NCBI RefSeq assembly: GCF_016598575.1
Contig: NZ_CP066801.1
Location: forward strand, 3,100,001 to 3,164,000
Source of the DNA: Streptomyces sp. HSG2
Lineage (GTDB): Bacteria > Actinomycetota > Actinomycetes > Streptomycetales > Streptomycetaceae
Reading direction: 5' to 3'
DNA: 64,000 nucleotides
The first letter of the stretch is position 1; the number at the start of each line of letters is the position of its first letter. The notes beneath the pieces were generated by a model. It saw nothing but the letters and a program-made list of their open reading frames with translations, made no database searches and was not told the DNA's origin. Both the position numbers and the translations under genes were made by a program. This document shows positions 25,172 through 34,226 of this stretch, piece by piece.

Positions 25172-25236
25172 CGAACACGGCACCTGTGGATCATGGAGTT
25201 CTCTACGCTTCAAGATCCACGAAGGTGCCGTGTTCG
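25172..25236 (+). promoter_or_regulatory. Hairpin hiding the ISAs1-type transposase start
   Basis: CGAACACGGCACC (25172-25184) pairs with GGTGCCGTGTTCG (25224-25236), and GTGGATC (25186-25192) with GATCCAC (25214-25220). The right arm contains the Shine-Dalgarno-like GAAGGTG and the GTG start (25230), so read-through transcripts from outside would fold up and block translation. Confidence 0.75.
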
Positions 25237-26525
25237 TTCCTCCATCATCCCCTGTCGCTGCCCCCGCTTGCGCGGTGCCCCGCCTGGAAGCCCTTGGCGA
25301 GGGGGCCGCCAAGGACCAAGTCCGCCGCCTGGTCGCCGAGTTCGAGTCGGTCACCGACCCGAGAGGGACTTGCGGGGTGCGCTACCGGCTCTCCTCACTG
25401 CTGGCCCTGATGGTCTGCGCGATGACCCCGTCCGGCCACGACTCGATCACCGCGGCGGCGGAGTGGTGCCGACGTGCGACGCCGGAGGAACTGGCCGCCT
25501 TCGGCCTGCCCTACCACCCGCTCCTCGGCCGCTACCGGGTGCCGAGCGAGAAGACCCTCCGCAGCGTCCTGGGGCGCCTGGATCACGGTGAGATCTGTGC
25601 GGCGGCTTACGACTACCTGCGGCCCTTGCTGTCCGCACAGCCCCGCCGGCCGGAGCCGGTCATGCCCGACGGTGGCACCGAGCGTGAACAGCGCCGGGCC
25701 CACCGGGCGGCCGCCCATGCCGGGCCGGTACGGATCCGGCGGCGGGCGATCGCGGTGGACGGCAAGTGCCTGCGGTGCGCCAGGCGCCCGGACGGCAGCC
25801 GGGTCTTCGTCCTGTCCGCCGTCCGCCACGGCGACGGTGTCACGCTCGCCTCCCGCGAGATCGGCGCGAAGACCAACGAAATCCCCGAGTTCCAGCCCTT
25901 GCTCGACAGAATCGACGACGCGGATCTCGCGGGGGTGGTCGTGACCGCCGATGCCCTCCACGCCCAGCGCGACCACGCCACCTACCTGCACGAACGCGGC
26001 GCTCACTACCTGCTGACCATCAAGAACAACCAGCGCGGCCAGGCCCGTCAACTCCACGCCCTGCCCTGGAAGGAGATCCCCGTCATCCACCGCGACGACG
26101 CCCGCGGCCACGGCCGTCACGAACAGCGTCTCGTCCAGGTCGTCACCGTCAACGGCCTGCTCTTCCCCCACGCGGCCCAGGTCCTGCGGATCCAGCGCCG
26201 TCGCCGTCTCTACGGGGCCAAGAAGTGGTCCAGCGAGACCGTCTACGCCATCACCGACCTGCCCGCCGAGGAAGCGAACGCAGCCGAGATCGCGTCCTGG
26301 GCTCGCGGGCACTGGACGGTGGAAAACACCGTCCACTGGTGCCGAGATGTCACCTTCAACGAGGACAAGTCCCAGGTCAGGACCCACAACACGCCCGCCG
26401 TACTCGCTGCCCTGCGCGACCTGATCCGCAGCGCGCTCAAGCTCGCCGGCTATGTCAACACCGCCGCCGGACGACGAGCCCACACCGAACGCCCCCGCGT
26501 CCTCGCCCTCTACGGCATCACATGA
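25230..26525 (+). CDS. ISAs1-family transposase
   Basis: 431-aa DDE transposase. It has an N-terminal DDE_Tnp_1-associated domain (LVAEFESVTDPRGTCGVRYR), first catalytic Asp in AIAVDGKCLR, second in VVVTADALHAQRDHA, and the terminal region ARGHWTVENTVHWCRDVTFN with the catalytic Glu. Full length and seemingly active. The stop (26523-26525) abuts the TetR stop on the other strand. Confidence 0.93.
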   Translation: MFVPPSSPVAAPACAVPRLEALGEGAAKDQVRRLVAEFESVTDPRGTCGVRYRLSSLLALMVCAMTPSGHDSITAAAEWCRRATPEELAAFGLPYHPLLGRYRVPSEKTLRSVLGRLDHGEICAAAYDYLRPLLSAQPRRPEPVMPDGGTEREQRRAHRAAAHAGPVRIRRRAIAVDGKCLRCARRPDGSRVFVLSAVRHGDGVTLASREIGAKTNEIPEFQPLLDRIDDADLAGVVVTADALHAQRDHATYLHERGAHYLLTIKNNQRGQARQLHALPWKEIPVIHRDDARGHGRHEQRLVQVVTVNGLLFPHAAQVLRIQRRRRLYGAKKWSSETVYAITDLPAEEANAAEIASWARGHWTVENTVHWCRDVTFNEDKSQVRTHNTPAVLAALRDLIRSALKLAGYVNTAAGRRAHTERPRVLALYGIT

Positions 26526-27302
26526 TCAAACCGGACGATCCAGGCACTCGCCGGGGCCCTGCCGGTTTCCCCGATACAGGCCCCGCAGGGTCGCCAGGTT
26601 GCGCAGGGCCAGGGCCGCCGGGCCGTCCGGACCGTCGGGCGGACCGTCGGAGGCCGCCCACCGCTCGACCGCCACGCGGACGGCCGCCGCCGCCGTCGCG
26701 GCGACGAAGCGCGGATCCGCCCCGTCCGCCGAGCCGTCGCCGCACCCGTCGTGCCCGCGCCCAGGCAGCTCGGTGGCTCCGCCCTCGGCGACGAAGTCCT
26801 CGCGCCCTGTCGCGTGAGTCCGTTCCGCCAGTACGGCGGCGAGGTCCTTCTCGGAGGTGTGGCAGACCTCTGCCCACACCTTGGCCAGGGCCGTGTCGTC
26901 GTCGGCCAGTCTGATCAGCCCGCGTGCCCACTCCCAGGAGGACGCGGGAACTTCCCGCCCGGGCGTCAGGGTGTGCCGTACGGCGTACTCCAAGGCCTCC
27001 AGCGCGTCCAACTCCGCCGGAGCCTCGCGCACCGCCGCCGTCCAGAGGCCCGAGCCCGCCGCGTAGAGCGGGACCACCGCCTCCTCCTTGGTGGCGAAGT
27101 AGCGGTAGAAGGTCCGAGGCGACACCCCGGCGGACCGCGCGATGTCCTCGGTGCGCGTGGCGCGGGGGCCTCTCCGCACGAAGAGGGCGGCCGCCGCGCG
27201 GGCGATGGTCATCCGGGTGTCGGCCCTGCGACGCTCGGTCAGCGAGGGGCCTTCCGGTTCGCCGGTCGAGGCGCCGCGGGGCAGGGCCGGGGTGGTGCTC
27301 AC
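26526..27302 (-). CDS. TetR/AcrR regulator with transposon-derived C-terminus
   Basis: 258-aa regulator with an N-terminal TetR HTH (about residues 30-75, TRTEDIARSAGVSPRTFYRY) and a helical ligand domain. The last 11 residues (after YRGN) are encoded by the ISAs1-type end. Removing the IS and the Tn3-family element joins the frame to bases left of 17923 and gives the ending YRGNPAPARPR, stop at 17895-17897. The change is at the extreme C-terminus, so DNA binding and probably folding survive. A palindrome just upstream suggests autoregulation; no other target is adjacent. Confidence 0.85.
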   Translation of the reverse strand: MSTTPALPRGASTGEPEGPSLTERRRADTRMTIARAAAALFVRRGPRATRTEDIARSAGVSPRTFYRYFATKEEAVVPLYAAGSGLWTAAVREAPAELDALEALEYAVRHTLTPGREVPASSWEWARGLIRLADDDTALAKVWAEVCHTSEKDLAAVLAERTHATGREDFVAEGGATELPGRGHDGCGDGSADGADPRFVAATAAAAVRVAVERWAASDGPPDGPDGPAALALRNLATLRGLYRGNRQGPGECLDRPV

Positions 27303-27322
27303 TTTGGCAGGCTATGCCGCTG

Positions 27323-27337
27323 TGGCAGAATCTGCCA
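27323..27337. promoter_or_regulatory. Likely TetR operator
   Basis: Perfect 6-3-6 palindrome TGGCAG-AAT-CTGCCA beginning 21 bp upstream of the TetR GTG, with a second half-site-like TTGGCAGGCTATGCC at 27304-27318 nearer the start. Position and symmetry fit autorepression. Confidence 0.65.
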
Positions 27338-27484
27338 TCCGGTGGGCCACCCCGGGGTTCAGGTCCGGGGTGACCCACCATCGGATACGCCTGCCCGCGG
27401 ACACCTGGCCCGCGGACCGCGCGACGCACTCGTCAAGGGGGTTGACGCGCGTCACCGGGCGGGCAGCGCCCGCGTGGGAAGCGA

Positions 27485-28483
27485 CTACGCGGCGGCCTCG
27501 AACCCGGTGTCGCGGGCCAGCTTCTTCAGCTCCAGCAGAGCGTGCTTCTCGATCTGCCGAATCCTCTCCCGGGTGAGGCCGTGCTCCTTGCCGACCTCGG
27601 TCAGCGTGCGCTCCCTGCCGTCCTCTATGCCATAGCGCATCTTGATGATCGAGGCGGTGCGCGGGTCGAGGCGCCCGATGAGACCGTCGAGTTCCTCGCT
27701 GCGCAGCAGCGTCAACACGGACTGCTCGGGAGACACCGCGGAGGTGTCCTCCAACAGGTCGCCGAACTGGGTCTCGCCCTCGTCGTCCACCGACATGTTC
27801 AACGACACCGGGTCGCGGGCCCAGTCGAGCACGTCCGTGACCCTCTCCGGGGTGGAGGCCAACTCGGCGGCGATCTCGGCGGGCTCCGGCTCACGACCGT
27901 GCTCGCGGTTGTACTCGCGCTGGATCCGGCGAATCCGGCCCAGCTCCTCGACGAGGTGGACGGGCAGCCGGATGGTCCGCGACTGGTCGGCGATCGACCG
28001 CGTGATGGCCTGCCTGATCCACCAGGTCGCGTAGGTGGAGAACTTGAAGCCCTTGCGGTAGTCGAACTTCTCCACCGCGCGCACCAGGCCCGCGTTGCCC
28101 TCCTGGATCAGGTCGAGCAGCGGCAGGCCGCTGCGGGGATAGCGTCGAGCCACCGCGACGACCAGCCGGAGGTTGGAGCGGATGAACACGTCCTTGGCCC
28201 GCTCGCCCGCTTCGACCAGGGCCGCCAGCTCCTCCCGGCTGGCGTCCGCCGCGGTCCGCTCGTCGCCCTCCAGGACCTGCCGCGCGAAGACGCCCGCTTC
28301 GATGATCTGGGACAGTTCGACCTCTCTGGCGGCGTCGAGCAACGGGGTCCGCGCGATTTCGTCGAGGTACATGCCGACCAGATCCCGGTCGGCGAGCTCG
28401 CCGCCGTTGGCGCGGACGCTGGTTGCCGCGTCGGTCGTCTCGCCGGCGGCGGACTTGCGACGGGCGACGGCACGGGTTGCCAT
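27485..28483 (-). CDS. hrdD: RNA polymerase sigma factor HrdD
   Basis: Sigma-70 family, 332 aa, without a long region 1.1, the size and sequence type of Streptomyces HrdD. It begins MATRAVARRKSAAGE; region 1.2 has DLVGMYLDEIARTPLL; region 2 has IRSNLRLVVAVARRYP and KFSTYATWWIRQAITRSIAD (-10 recognition); region 4 has TLTEVGKEHGLTRERIRQIE (-35 recognition). It is a non-essential paralogue of the principal sigma factor in Streptomyces. The ATG (28481-28483) follows AAGGGAG. A SigR-type promoter lies upstream. A longer frame to 28639 is non-conserved. Confidence 0.93.
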   Translation of the reverse strand: MATRAVARRKSAAGETTDAATSVRANGGELADRDLVGMYLDEIARTPLLDAAREVELSQIIEAGVFARQVLEGDERTAADASREELAALVEAGERAKDVFIRSNLRLVVAVARRYPRSGLPLLDLIQEGNAGLVRAVEKFDYRKGFKFSTYATWWIRQAITRSIADQSRTIRLPVHLVEELGRIRRIQREYNREHGREPEPAEIAAELASTPERVTDVLDWARDPVSLNMSVDDEGETQFGDLLEDTSAVSPEQSVLTLLRSEELDGLIGRLDPRTASIIKMRYGIEDGRERTLTEVGKEHGLTRERIRQIEKHALLELKKLARDTGFEAAA

Positions 28484-28610
28484 GCGTGCTCCCTTGCGAT
28501 GGTGGGTCTCCGGGTGGTCCTTCGAACGCTCGGCACCGTCCGCGAGGCCCGGTGCCGGCTCTCGCCGATCTCCCGCGTCTCTCGTCGGGTGCCCTGCATT
28601 CGTTGGAAAC

Positions 28611-28637
28611 AACGACTGGAAACCGGACAGAATTCCC
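28611..28637 (-). promoter_or_regulatory. SigR-type promoter for hrdD
   Basis: On the minus strand GGGAAT (28632-28637), an 18-nt spacer, then GTT (28611-28613). This matches the SigR oxidative-stress consensus GGGAAT-N18-GTT and lies about 130 nt upstream of the hrdD start. hrdD is a known SigR-dependent gene in S. coelicolor. Confidence 0.78.
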
Positions 28638-28697
28638 AACCCGCCCCGCGACTTTTGTGATCATGCAGTACCCTGTCCCGCCACCCGAGGAGACGAC

Positions 28698-29228
28698 ATG
28701 CCGCCCGAGCGGACGGAGGTTCTGGTCAGAGCCGGAGTCGAGAGCGACCTCCCGGCCCTCACCGACCTCTACAACCACTACGTGACGCAGACGCCCGTCA
28801 CCTTCGACACCGAGGCGTTCACGTCCGAGGGGCGTCGCCCTTGGCTGCTCGCCCACCCGGAAGACGGTCCGCACCGCCTGATGGTTGCCACGGGACCCGC
28901 CCGGGCGTCGGACCCGCCGGAAATCCTGGGCTATGCCACGTCCAGCCCGTTCCGGGCCAAGGCCGCCTACTCCACCTCCGTGGAGACCACCGTGTACGTG
29001 GCCCCGGGCCGGGATGGGCGGGGCGTCGGCACGGCCTTGTACGAGGCGCTCTTCGCTGTCCTCGCGCGGGAGGACCTGCACCGGGCCTTCGCCGGCATCG
29101 CCCTGCCCAACGAGGCGTCGGTCAGGCTTCACCGGCGCGTCGGGTTCCGTCACGTCGGAACCCTCGGCGAGGTGGGCCGCAAGTTCGGCCGTTACCGGGA
29201 CGTGGCCCTGTACGAGCGGCCCATGTAG
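28698..29228 (+). CDS. GNAT acetyltransferase, phosphinothricin-acetyltransferase-like
   Basis: 176-aa acetyl-CoA-dependent N-acetyltransferase. N-terminal VRAGVESDLPALTDLYNHYV, the substrate-side TPVTFDTEAFT, the acetyl-CoA motif PGRDGRGVGTALYEAL and FAGIALPNEASVRLHRRVGF match the PAT/Bar-like subgroup that acetylates small amino-acid-like toxins or methionine sulfone/sulfoximine. GAGGAG (28688-28693) sets the ATG. Divergent from hrdD, own promoter. Confidence 0.88.
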   Translation: MPPERTEVLVRAGVESDLPALTDLYNHYVTQTPVTFDTEAFTSEGRRPWLLAHPEDGPHRLMVATGPARASDPPEILGYATSSPFRAKAAYSTSVETTVYVAPGRDGRGVGTALYEALFAVLAREDLHRAFAGIALPNEASVRLHRRVGFRHVGTLGEVGRKFGRYRDVALYERPM

Positions 29229-29348
29229 GGCCGCGGGGCACGCCCCGACGCCGGCCGGGGCTCGGGCCCCGCGCGACACGTCCGGCCGGTGCCGGGGCGG
29301 GAGCGGGGCCGGTCGCCCGCCCCCGCTCGTCGGCCTCGGTGGTCCCGG

Positions 29349-30893
29349 TCAGTGCGCGGCGACCGGTGCCGCCGTCCCCCGGACCCCGTCCGGCTCGCCC
29401 GCCGGCTCGGCGCGGTCGCCGTCGCGGCGTGGCCGCCCCGCGTCGACCAGGGCGAGGGCGATCACGGAGGCGGCCACCAGGATGACGAGGGACGCCCAGA
29501 TCGCGCCGGTGTACCCGTGGACCATGCCGTCCAACTCCAGCGCCCGACGACGCTCCGGCGTGTCGGCCGACGCCATCCGCTCCGCCACGTACGACGTCGT
29601 GGCGGACGCGGCGATCGTGTTGAGAAGCGCCGTGCCGATGGCCCCGCCCACCTGCTGCGAGGTGTTGACCATCGCCGACGCGACGCCCGAGTCGCGCGCC
29701 TCGACCCCCTGGGTGGCCAGCGACATGGCCGGCATGAACGCCGTTCCCATGCCGAGGCCGAGCAGCAGCATCGCCGGGAGGAGCAGCCCGGCGTAGGAGG
29801 AGTCGACCTCCAGACGGGTGAGCAGCAGCATCCCGACGGCGGCCACGAGGAAACCGGGACCCATCAACAGCCTCGGCGCGACCCGGGTCATCAGCCGGGT
29901 GCCGATCTGGGTCGACCCCGTGACGACGGCGGCGGTCATCGGCAGGAAGGCGAAGCCCGTGAGCAGCGGGGAGTAGCCCTTGACGACCTGCAGGTAGTAC
30001 GTCAGGAAGAGGAACAGCCCGAACAACGCGATGACCGCCAGCCCGAGCGACAGGTACACGCCGCCCCGGTTGCGCTCGGTGACCACGCGCAAGGGCAGCA
30101 ACGGGGCCTTCGCCCGCGCCTCCACCACCACGAAGGCCGACATCAGTACCGCCGAGGCCACGAAGACGCCGATCGTCCCCCCGTCGCCCCAGCCCGCCGA
30201 CTCGGCCCGGGTGAAGCCGTACACCAGGGCCACCAGACCCAGTGTGGACAGCACGACGCCGGGTACGTCCAGCGGGTCGCGGTCGCGCCCGGCCCGCGGC
30301 TCCCGCACGAACGACCAGCCCCCGACCGCCGCGACCACCGCCACCGGGATGTTGATGTAGAAGGTCCAACGCCAGTCCAGGTACTCGGTCAGGAATCCGC
30401 CGAGGATCAGGCCCACCGCACCCCCGCCCCCGGCGATGGCGCCGAAGATGCCGAACGCCTTGGCACGCTCCCGAGCGTCGACGAAGGTGACCGCGAGCAG
30501 GGAGAGCGCCGCCGGTGCCAGCAGGGCGCCGAAGACACCCTGGAGGGCGCGAGCGCCGAACATCATCGCCCCGTCGACGGCGGCACCGCCCAGGGCGGAC
30601 GCCAGGGCGAAGCCGACCAGACCGACCAGGAAGGCGCGTTTGCGTCCCCAGAGGTCGGCTATGCGACCGCCGAACAGCAGCAGGCCGCCGAAGGCGAGGG
30701 CGTAGGCGGTGACGACCCACTGCCGGTCGCCGTCGGAGATCCCCAGGTCCCGCTGGGCGGAGGGCAGCGCGATGTTCACGATCGTGGCGTCGAGCACCAC
30801 CATCAACTGGGCCAGGGCGATGAAGACCAGCGCTTTCCAGCGGCCGGGATCAGGAAGGTGAGCCTCGGAGGCTCGGTGGTCCGTGTCGGGCAT
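29349..30893 (-). CDS. MFS transporter, DHA2 family (EmrB/QacA type)
   Basis: 514-aa, 14-helix drug/proton antiporter: MVVLDATIVNIALPSAQRDL, FGGRIADLWGRKRAFLVGLV (motif A), ARALQGVFGALLAPAALSLL and the glycine-rich motif C region AGGGGAVGLILGG. It lies downstream of a TetR gene on the same strand (356-bp gap), a usual regulator/pump arrangement. The ATG (30891-30893) was chosen because the longer frame is junk-like. Confidence 0.9.
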   Translation of the reverse strand: MPDTDHRASEAHLPDPGRWKALVFIALAQLMVVLDATIVNIALPSAQRDLGISDGDRQWVVTAYALAFGGLLLFGGRIADLWGRKRAFLVGLVGFALASALGGAAVDGAMMFGARALQGVFGALLAPAALSLLAVTFVDARERAKAFGIFGAIAGGGGAVGLILGGFLTEYLDWRWTFYINIPVAVVAAVGGWSFVREPRAGRDRDPLDVPGVVLSTLGLVALVYGFTRAESAGWGDGGTIGVFVASAVLMSAFVVVEARAKAPLLPLRVVTERNRGGVYLSLGLAVIALFGLFLFLTYYLQVVKGYSPLLTGFAFLPMTAAVVTGSTQIGTRLMTRVAPRLLMGPGFLVAAVGMLLLTRLEVDSSYAGLLLPAMLLLGLGMGTAFMPAMSLATQGVEARDSGVASAMVNTSQQVGGAIGTALLNTIAASATTSYVAERMASADTPERRRALELDGMVHGYTGAIWASLVILVAASVIALALVDAGRPRRDGDRAEPAGEPDGVRGTAAPVAAH

Positions 30894-31249
30894 GAAGGCA
30901 ACCGTTCGATGTGCGGATGAGGAAAAGGCGAGTGCGGGTGGGCTTCCGGGCCCTGGTGAGTGGGGGTCGACTCGACCGGTGGCTCGGCCAAGCGCCGACG
31001 ACACGGGGGCGCGTGGGACGGACGGGATCCGGCCCCGGGCCCGCCGGGCCGACCGCGCCTCGGCGACCGCGACCGAGCGCGCCGGAGGGATCACGTCCCG
31101 GGCGCCGAGGAGCGGTCGGGCTCCCCGGGGCGGCCGGTCGGCGAGGAGACCGGAGGGTCGGCTCCCGCTCCCCGCCGCGGCCACGAGCCGACCGGGCCGT
31201 TCGCTACGGAGGCGGACCGTCGGGCGCCCCGGCGTCCCGGGCGGCGTGC
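30894..31249. other. Non-coding gap between TetR and MFS genes
   Basis: 356 bp, very GC-rich, both strands open in places but without protein-like sequence. It must contain the pump promoter if the two genes are not co-transcribed; no clear operator palindrome seen. Confidence 0.5.
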
Positions 31250-31897
31250 CTAGTGGTGTGGTCGGCGCAGGCCCCCCAGGGTCGCGGGCGTCCCCGGCAG
31301 GTGGGACCGGCCCGGAGACCGCAGGCCGTCCAGGAACAACTGGAGATGGCGGTGAACGAAGCGGTCGCCCATGAGGCAGGCCGTGCCCGCCGGGGGGCGG
31401 CTCAGCAGGCTCACGGCGAGCAGCAGGTCGCCGACGGCCACGTCCGGGCGGAGCTGTCCGGCCGCCTTCGCACGCTCCATGAGGTCGCTTACGCCGCGTT
31501 CCACGCGGTCCCGCCCGGCCACCAGGTCGGGGTGGTCCTCGTCGAACGTGTCGACCAGTACCGGGCAGAGCGCGCCGACACGCTCGTCGGCCGCCACGTG
31601 TGCGAAGTGCTCCAGTGCGGCGAACGCGTCACCCCCTTCCGCGCGCGCCCGCTCGGCCGCCCGCGCCGTACGTTCCATGACCGAGTGGACGACCTCCCGG
31701 ACCAGGCTCCCGCGGTCGGGAAAGTTGCGGTACACCGTGGCGTTTCCGACGCCGGCCCGACGCGCGACCTCGTCCATCGGCACGTCGGGGCCACGTTCGA
31801 CGAACATCTCCCGGGCGGCCTCGACGATCCGCTCCCGGTTGCGTCGGGCGTCGGCGCGCGACCGGGGCGCTCCGCGTACGGGGGTGGCGGTCTGCAC
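31250..31897 (-). CDS. TetR/AcrR family regulator
   Basis: 215-aa repressor. HTH at about residues 15-60 (RIVEAAREMFVERGPDVPMD, ARRAGVGNATVYRNF), then a TetR_C-type ligand domain. The likely target is the DHA2 pump downstream. The GTG at 31895-31897 was chosen because GAGGAG precedes it at good distance; the ATG at 31927 would add ten basic residues. The upstream region holds the dyad GGGGA-N5-TCCCC (31998-32012). Confidence 0.82.
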   Translation of the reverse strand: MQTATPVRGAPRSRADARRNRERIVEAAREMFVERGPDVPMDEVARRAGVGNATVYRNFPDRGSLVREVVHSVMERTARAAERARAEGGDAFAALEHFAHVAADERVGALCPVLVDTFDEDHPDLVAGRDRVERGVSDLMERAKAAGQLRPDVAVGDLLLAVSLLSRPPAGTACLMGDRFVHRHLQLFLDGLRSPGRSHLPGTPATLGGLRRPHH

Positions 31898-32189
31898 GGC
31901 ACGCTCCTCGGCTCGTCTTCTCGGCAAGACGCTTCGGGCCCCGCGGACCGGCCGGCCCGGTCCACCTCCAGGGCCGTCGGCGACACCTCGTCAAACGGGG
32001 AGCGGTTCCCCGGATATTTCCGCCCCCTCGCGTGACCGCGCGTGATCCCGATCACCCTGCGAGTGGCTCCGGCTACCGGTCGGAAACCCACGATCGGTCT
32101 CCCCCAGCGAGCGCCAGAGAGCACCGCGACGCAGGGTGAGCCCCAAGGGGAAGCCAGAGCCCGACCGCCGCGGGGCCCGGGAGGTCTGC

Positions 32190-33470
32190 ATGCAGCCGCA
32201 GCGCCGTCGGATACGCCCTCGCCGAACGCTCGCCCTGGCATCGGTCACCGTCCTGACCCTGGCCGTGAGCACCTCGGCCGGCACGCGGTCGCTCACGCCG
32301 GACGGCGGTTCCGCCGAGTCCGGGCCGTCCGACCTGTCGCACTCGGCGGCCCACGGACCCTGCATGATCACAGGAGGGCCCGAGGTCCAGATGTCGGAGG
32401 GTGTCCCGACCTCCGGCGGCTACGTCGGCTCGACCGGAACCGTCCGAGCCCTCACCCTGATGATCGACTTTCCCGACGCGCCCGGGGAGGGCAGCGCACT
32501 CGACCGCTTCGCGGAGTTCTTCCCGGCGACGGAGCAGTGGTTCCACACCAGCTCCTACGGTCGACTCGACTACCGGCCGGCCACCCCCATCCCGGAGTGG
32601 CTGCGGCTGCCCAAGACCTTCGCGGAGTACGGCATCGAGCGCGGCGCGCCCTTCGATCCGGGCTACCGGGACCTGGTGAGGGACATCGTCGCCGTCGCCG
32701 ACGCCCGGGTGGACTTCCGGCGCTACGACCTGCTGAACGTGCTCGTCACCCCGAACGCCGGCCCCTCGGCCCTGGACACCGTCCTGTCCGTCACCTTCGC
32801 GGGCAACACGGACGCACCGGTGGCCGACGGCATACCCCTGGCCAACGCTTCGTTCGTCTACTCCCGCCAGGACGACGGCTCCGGCTCCTACGAGGCGACC
32901 GGATACCGCGTCCTCCCGCACGAGAACGGACACGTCTTCGGCCTGCCCGACCTCTACACCCAGGAGGGAGGCGGCGCGGTCGGTCACTGGGACATCATGA
33001 GCGAGGACTGGGGCGCCAACAACGATCTGCTCGGTTGGCACAAGTGGAAACTGGGCTGGCTCCACGCCGATCAGGTGCACTGTGTCTCGCGGCCCGGCAC
33101 CGAGGAGCACGAGCTGACACCACTGGCGTCGCGGGACGGAGCCAAACTGATCTTCGTACCCCTGGGGGCCCGCTCCGGATACGCGGCCGAACTCCGCACC
33201 CGCGCCGGCAACGACGAGGCCGTGTGCCGGCCGGGTGTGCTGATCTACAAGGTGGACGCCGGTGTCGACACCGGCATGGGCCCGGTCACCGTCTACGACT
33301 CCCGCCGGGACAGCGGCGGGTGCACCCGCAGCCCCAACGTGCACGCCGAACTCTCCGACGCGACGTTCACGGCGGGCGAGAGCTTCCGCGACGAGGCCCG
33401 GGGCGTGACCATAGCCGTGGCCCACGTGGACTCGGTGGGCCGGCACACCGTCCGAGTGACACGGAACTGA
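32190..33470 (+). CDS. Secreted M6-like zinc metalloprotease
   Basis: 426-aa exported protease with a signal peptide (basic MQPQRRRIRPRRT, hydrophobic core to about residue 35). The zinc site is His244-Glu-x-x-His248 with a third ligand Asp/His region: HENGHVFGLPDLY, the HExxHxxGxxD form used in the M6 (immune inhibitor A-like) group. LMIDFPDAPGEG upstream is the typical M6 start of the mature domain. The GGGAGG at 32179-32184 sets the ATG. Probably a broad extracellular protease; no partner genes. Confidence 0.88.
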   Translation: MQPQRRRIRPRRTLALASVTVLTLAVSTSAGTRSLTPDGGSAESGPSDLSHSAAHGPCMITGGPEVQMSEGVPTSGGYVGSTGTVRALTLMIDFPDAPGEGSALDRFAEFFPATEQWFHTSSYGRLDYRPATPIPEWLRLPKTFAEYGIERGAPFDPGYRDLVRDIVAVADARVDFRRYDLLNVLVTPNAGPSALDTVLSVTFAGNTDAPVADGIPLANASFVYSRQDDGSGSYEATGYRVLPHENGHVFGLPDLYTQEGGGAVGHWDIMSEDWGANNDLLGWHKWKLGWLHADQVHCVSRPGTEEHELTPLASRDGAKLIFVPLGARSGYAAELRTRAGNDEAVCRPGVLIYKVDAGVDTGMGPVTVYDSRRDSGGCTRSPNVHAELSDATFTAGESFRDEARGVTIAVAHVDSVGRHTVRVTRN

Positions 33471-33889
33471 CCGCGCTCGGTGGCCGGCGCACGGGCCCGT
33501 CGCCGGTGCCTTCCGTCGGCGGCGCCCCCGGGGCACGCGATCCGTCCACCACACCGCCGCCTGGTGGTGATCGGGCGCGGTCGAGGCCGTCGGCCGGGAT
33601 CCGGCCCGCCGCTCCGGAGCGAGGAAAGCGACCCGCGTGCGCCGCGTACGACGGCCCGACGGCCCATCGTGTCCTCAGCTCGCCGAGCGTGATCCACGGC
33701 ACGCGCATGGGTTCGGGTGCCCGCACGGTCCCCGTCGGATGGGCGCGCGAGCGCCGTCGGCGGTTGCGGTTGCGAGCGGCCGTCCCTCACACCGTCGCCC
33801 GCCCTTTGTCGGGTACGGCCGGAACGTGCTGACATCCGGAAGCGGCTCGGCGCGCGGAACCTTCGATCCCGCTCGACACCCGCGCAGGC
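33471..33889. other. Non-coding stretch
   Basis: About 420 bp without supported genes or clear repeats; long frames here are shadows of GC-rich sequence. Confidence 0.5.
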
Positions 33890-34000
33890 GTGGCCGGGCG
33901 AGGCGTTGTACTCCGCCGAGTACCGGCGCGGGCCGGACGATCGGGGTGTCACCTGCGGATCCGGGGTCCCGTGGTTGTTGATGCTGGCCACCGCGGGCAC
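33890..34000 (-). pseudogene. 5' fragment of an IS3-type transposase orfA
   Basis: A GTG at 33998-34000, preceded by an excellent Shine-Dalgarno (GAAGGAGGA), opens VASINNHGTPDPQVT then SGPRRYSAEYNA. The RRYSAEYKA-type pattern is the start of IS3-group orfA helix-turn-helix proteins. After SAEYNA the sequence stops resembling the family. Only the first ~35 residues are left. Confidence 0.5.
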
Positions 34001-34049
34001 TCCTCCTTCTCCGCCCTCGACTGAATGAATCGGTCACTCTACCCGACTC

Positions 34050-34226
34050 ATCCCACTTTGACAGAGAGGGGAACACAGCCGACACCGTGCTTGAGCTGAT
34101 CAGACCCGCCATGCGCAGCGCCTCGGTCCGGGAGACCTGGTTGAGCCGCGCGAGCGCGTCCCCCCAGCTCAGCAGAGACTCACCGGGATAGGGATCGGGT
34201 ACGAGCGCGAGGCGGCGTGGACTCAT
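34050..34226 (-). pseudogene. TniQ N-terminal fragment
   Basis: From the ATG at 34226: RRLALVPDPYPGESLLSWGD then LARLNQVSRTEALRMAGL, the conserved opening of TniQ-family proteins (P-x-P-x-GES-L-x-SW). Similarity ends after about 45 residues; the remaining protein is gone. Its ATG overlaps the stop of the HTH fragment (ATGA). Confidence 0.7.

Larger units (their letters stand above)
25101..26561 (+). mobile_element. ISAs1-family insertion sequence
   Basis: 1,461 bp, 21-bp perfect terminal repeats starting CAGGGCCCCGGCGAGTGCCT, flanked by identical 10-bp CCGGTTTCCC (25091-25100 and 26562-26571). It inserted at the right edge of the Tn3-family transposon after that element arrived, since its target duplication includes the last two transposon bases. 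Confidence 0.92.

Noticed and set aside
33293..34000. 235-aa minus-strand ORF with a strong ribosome site
   Set aside because: Only the first ~35 residues resemble a protein (IS3 orfA); the remainder is noise and antisense to the protease end.
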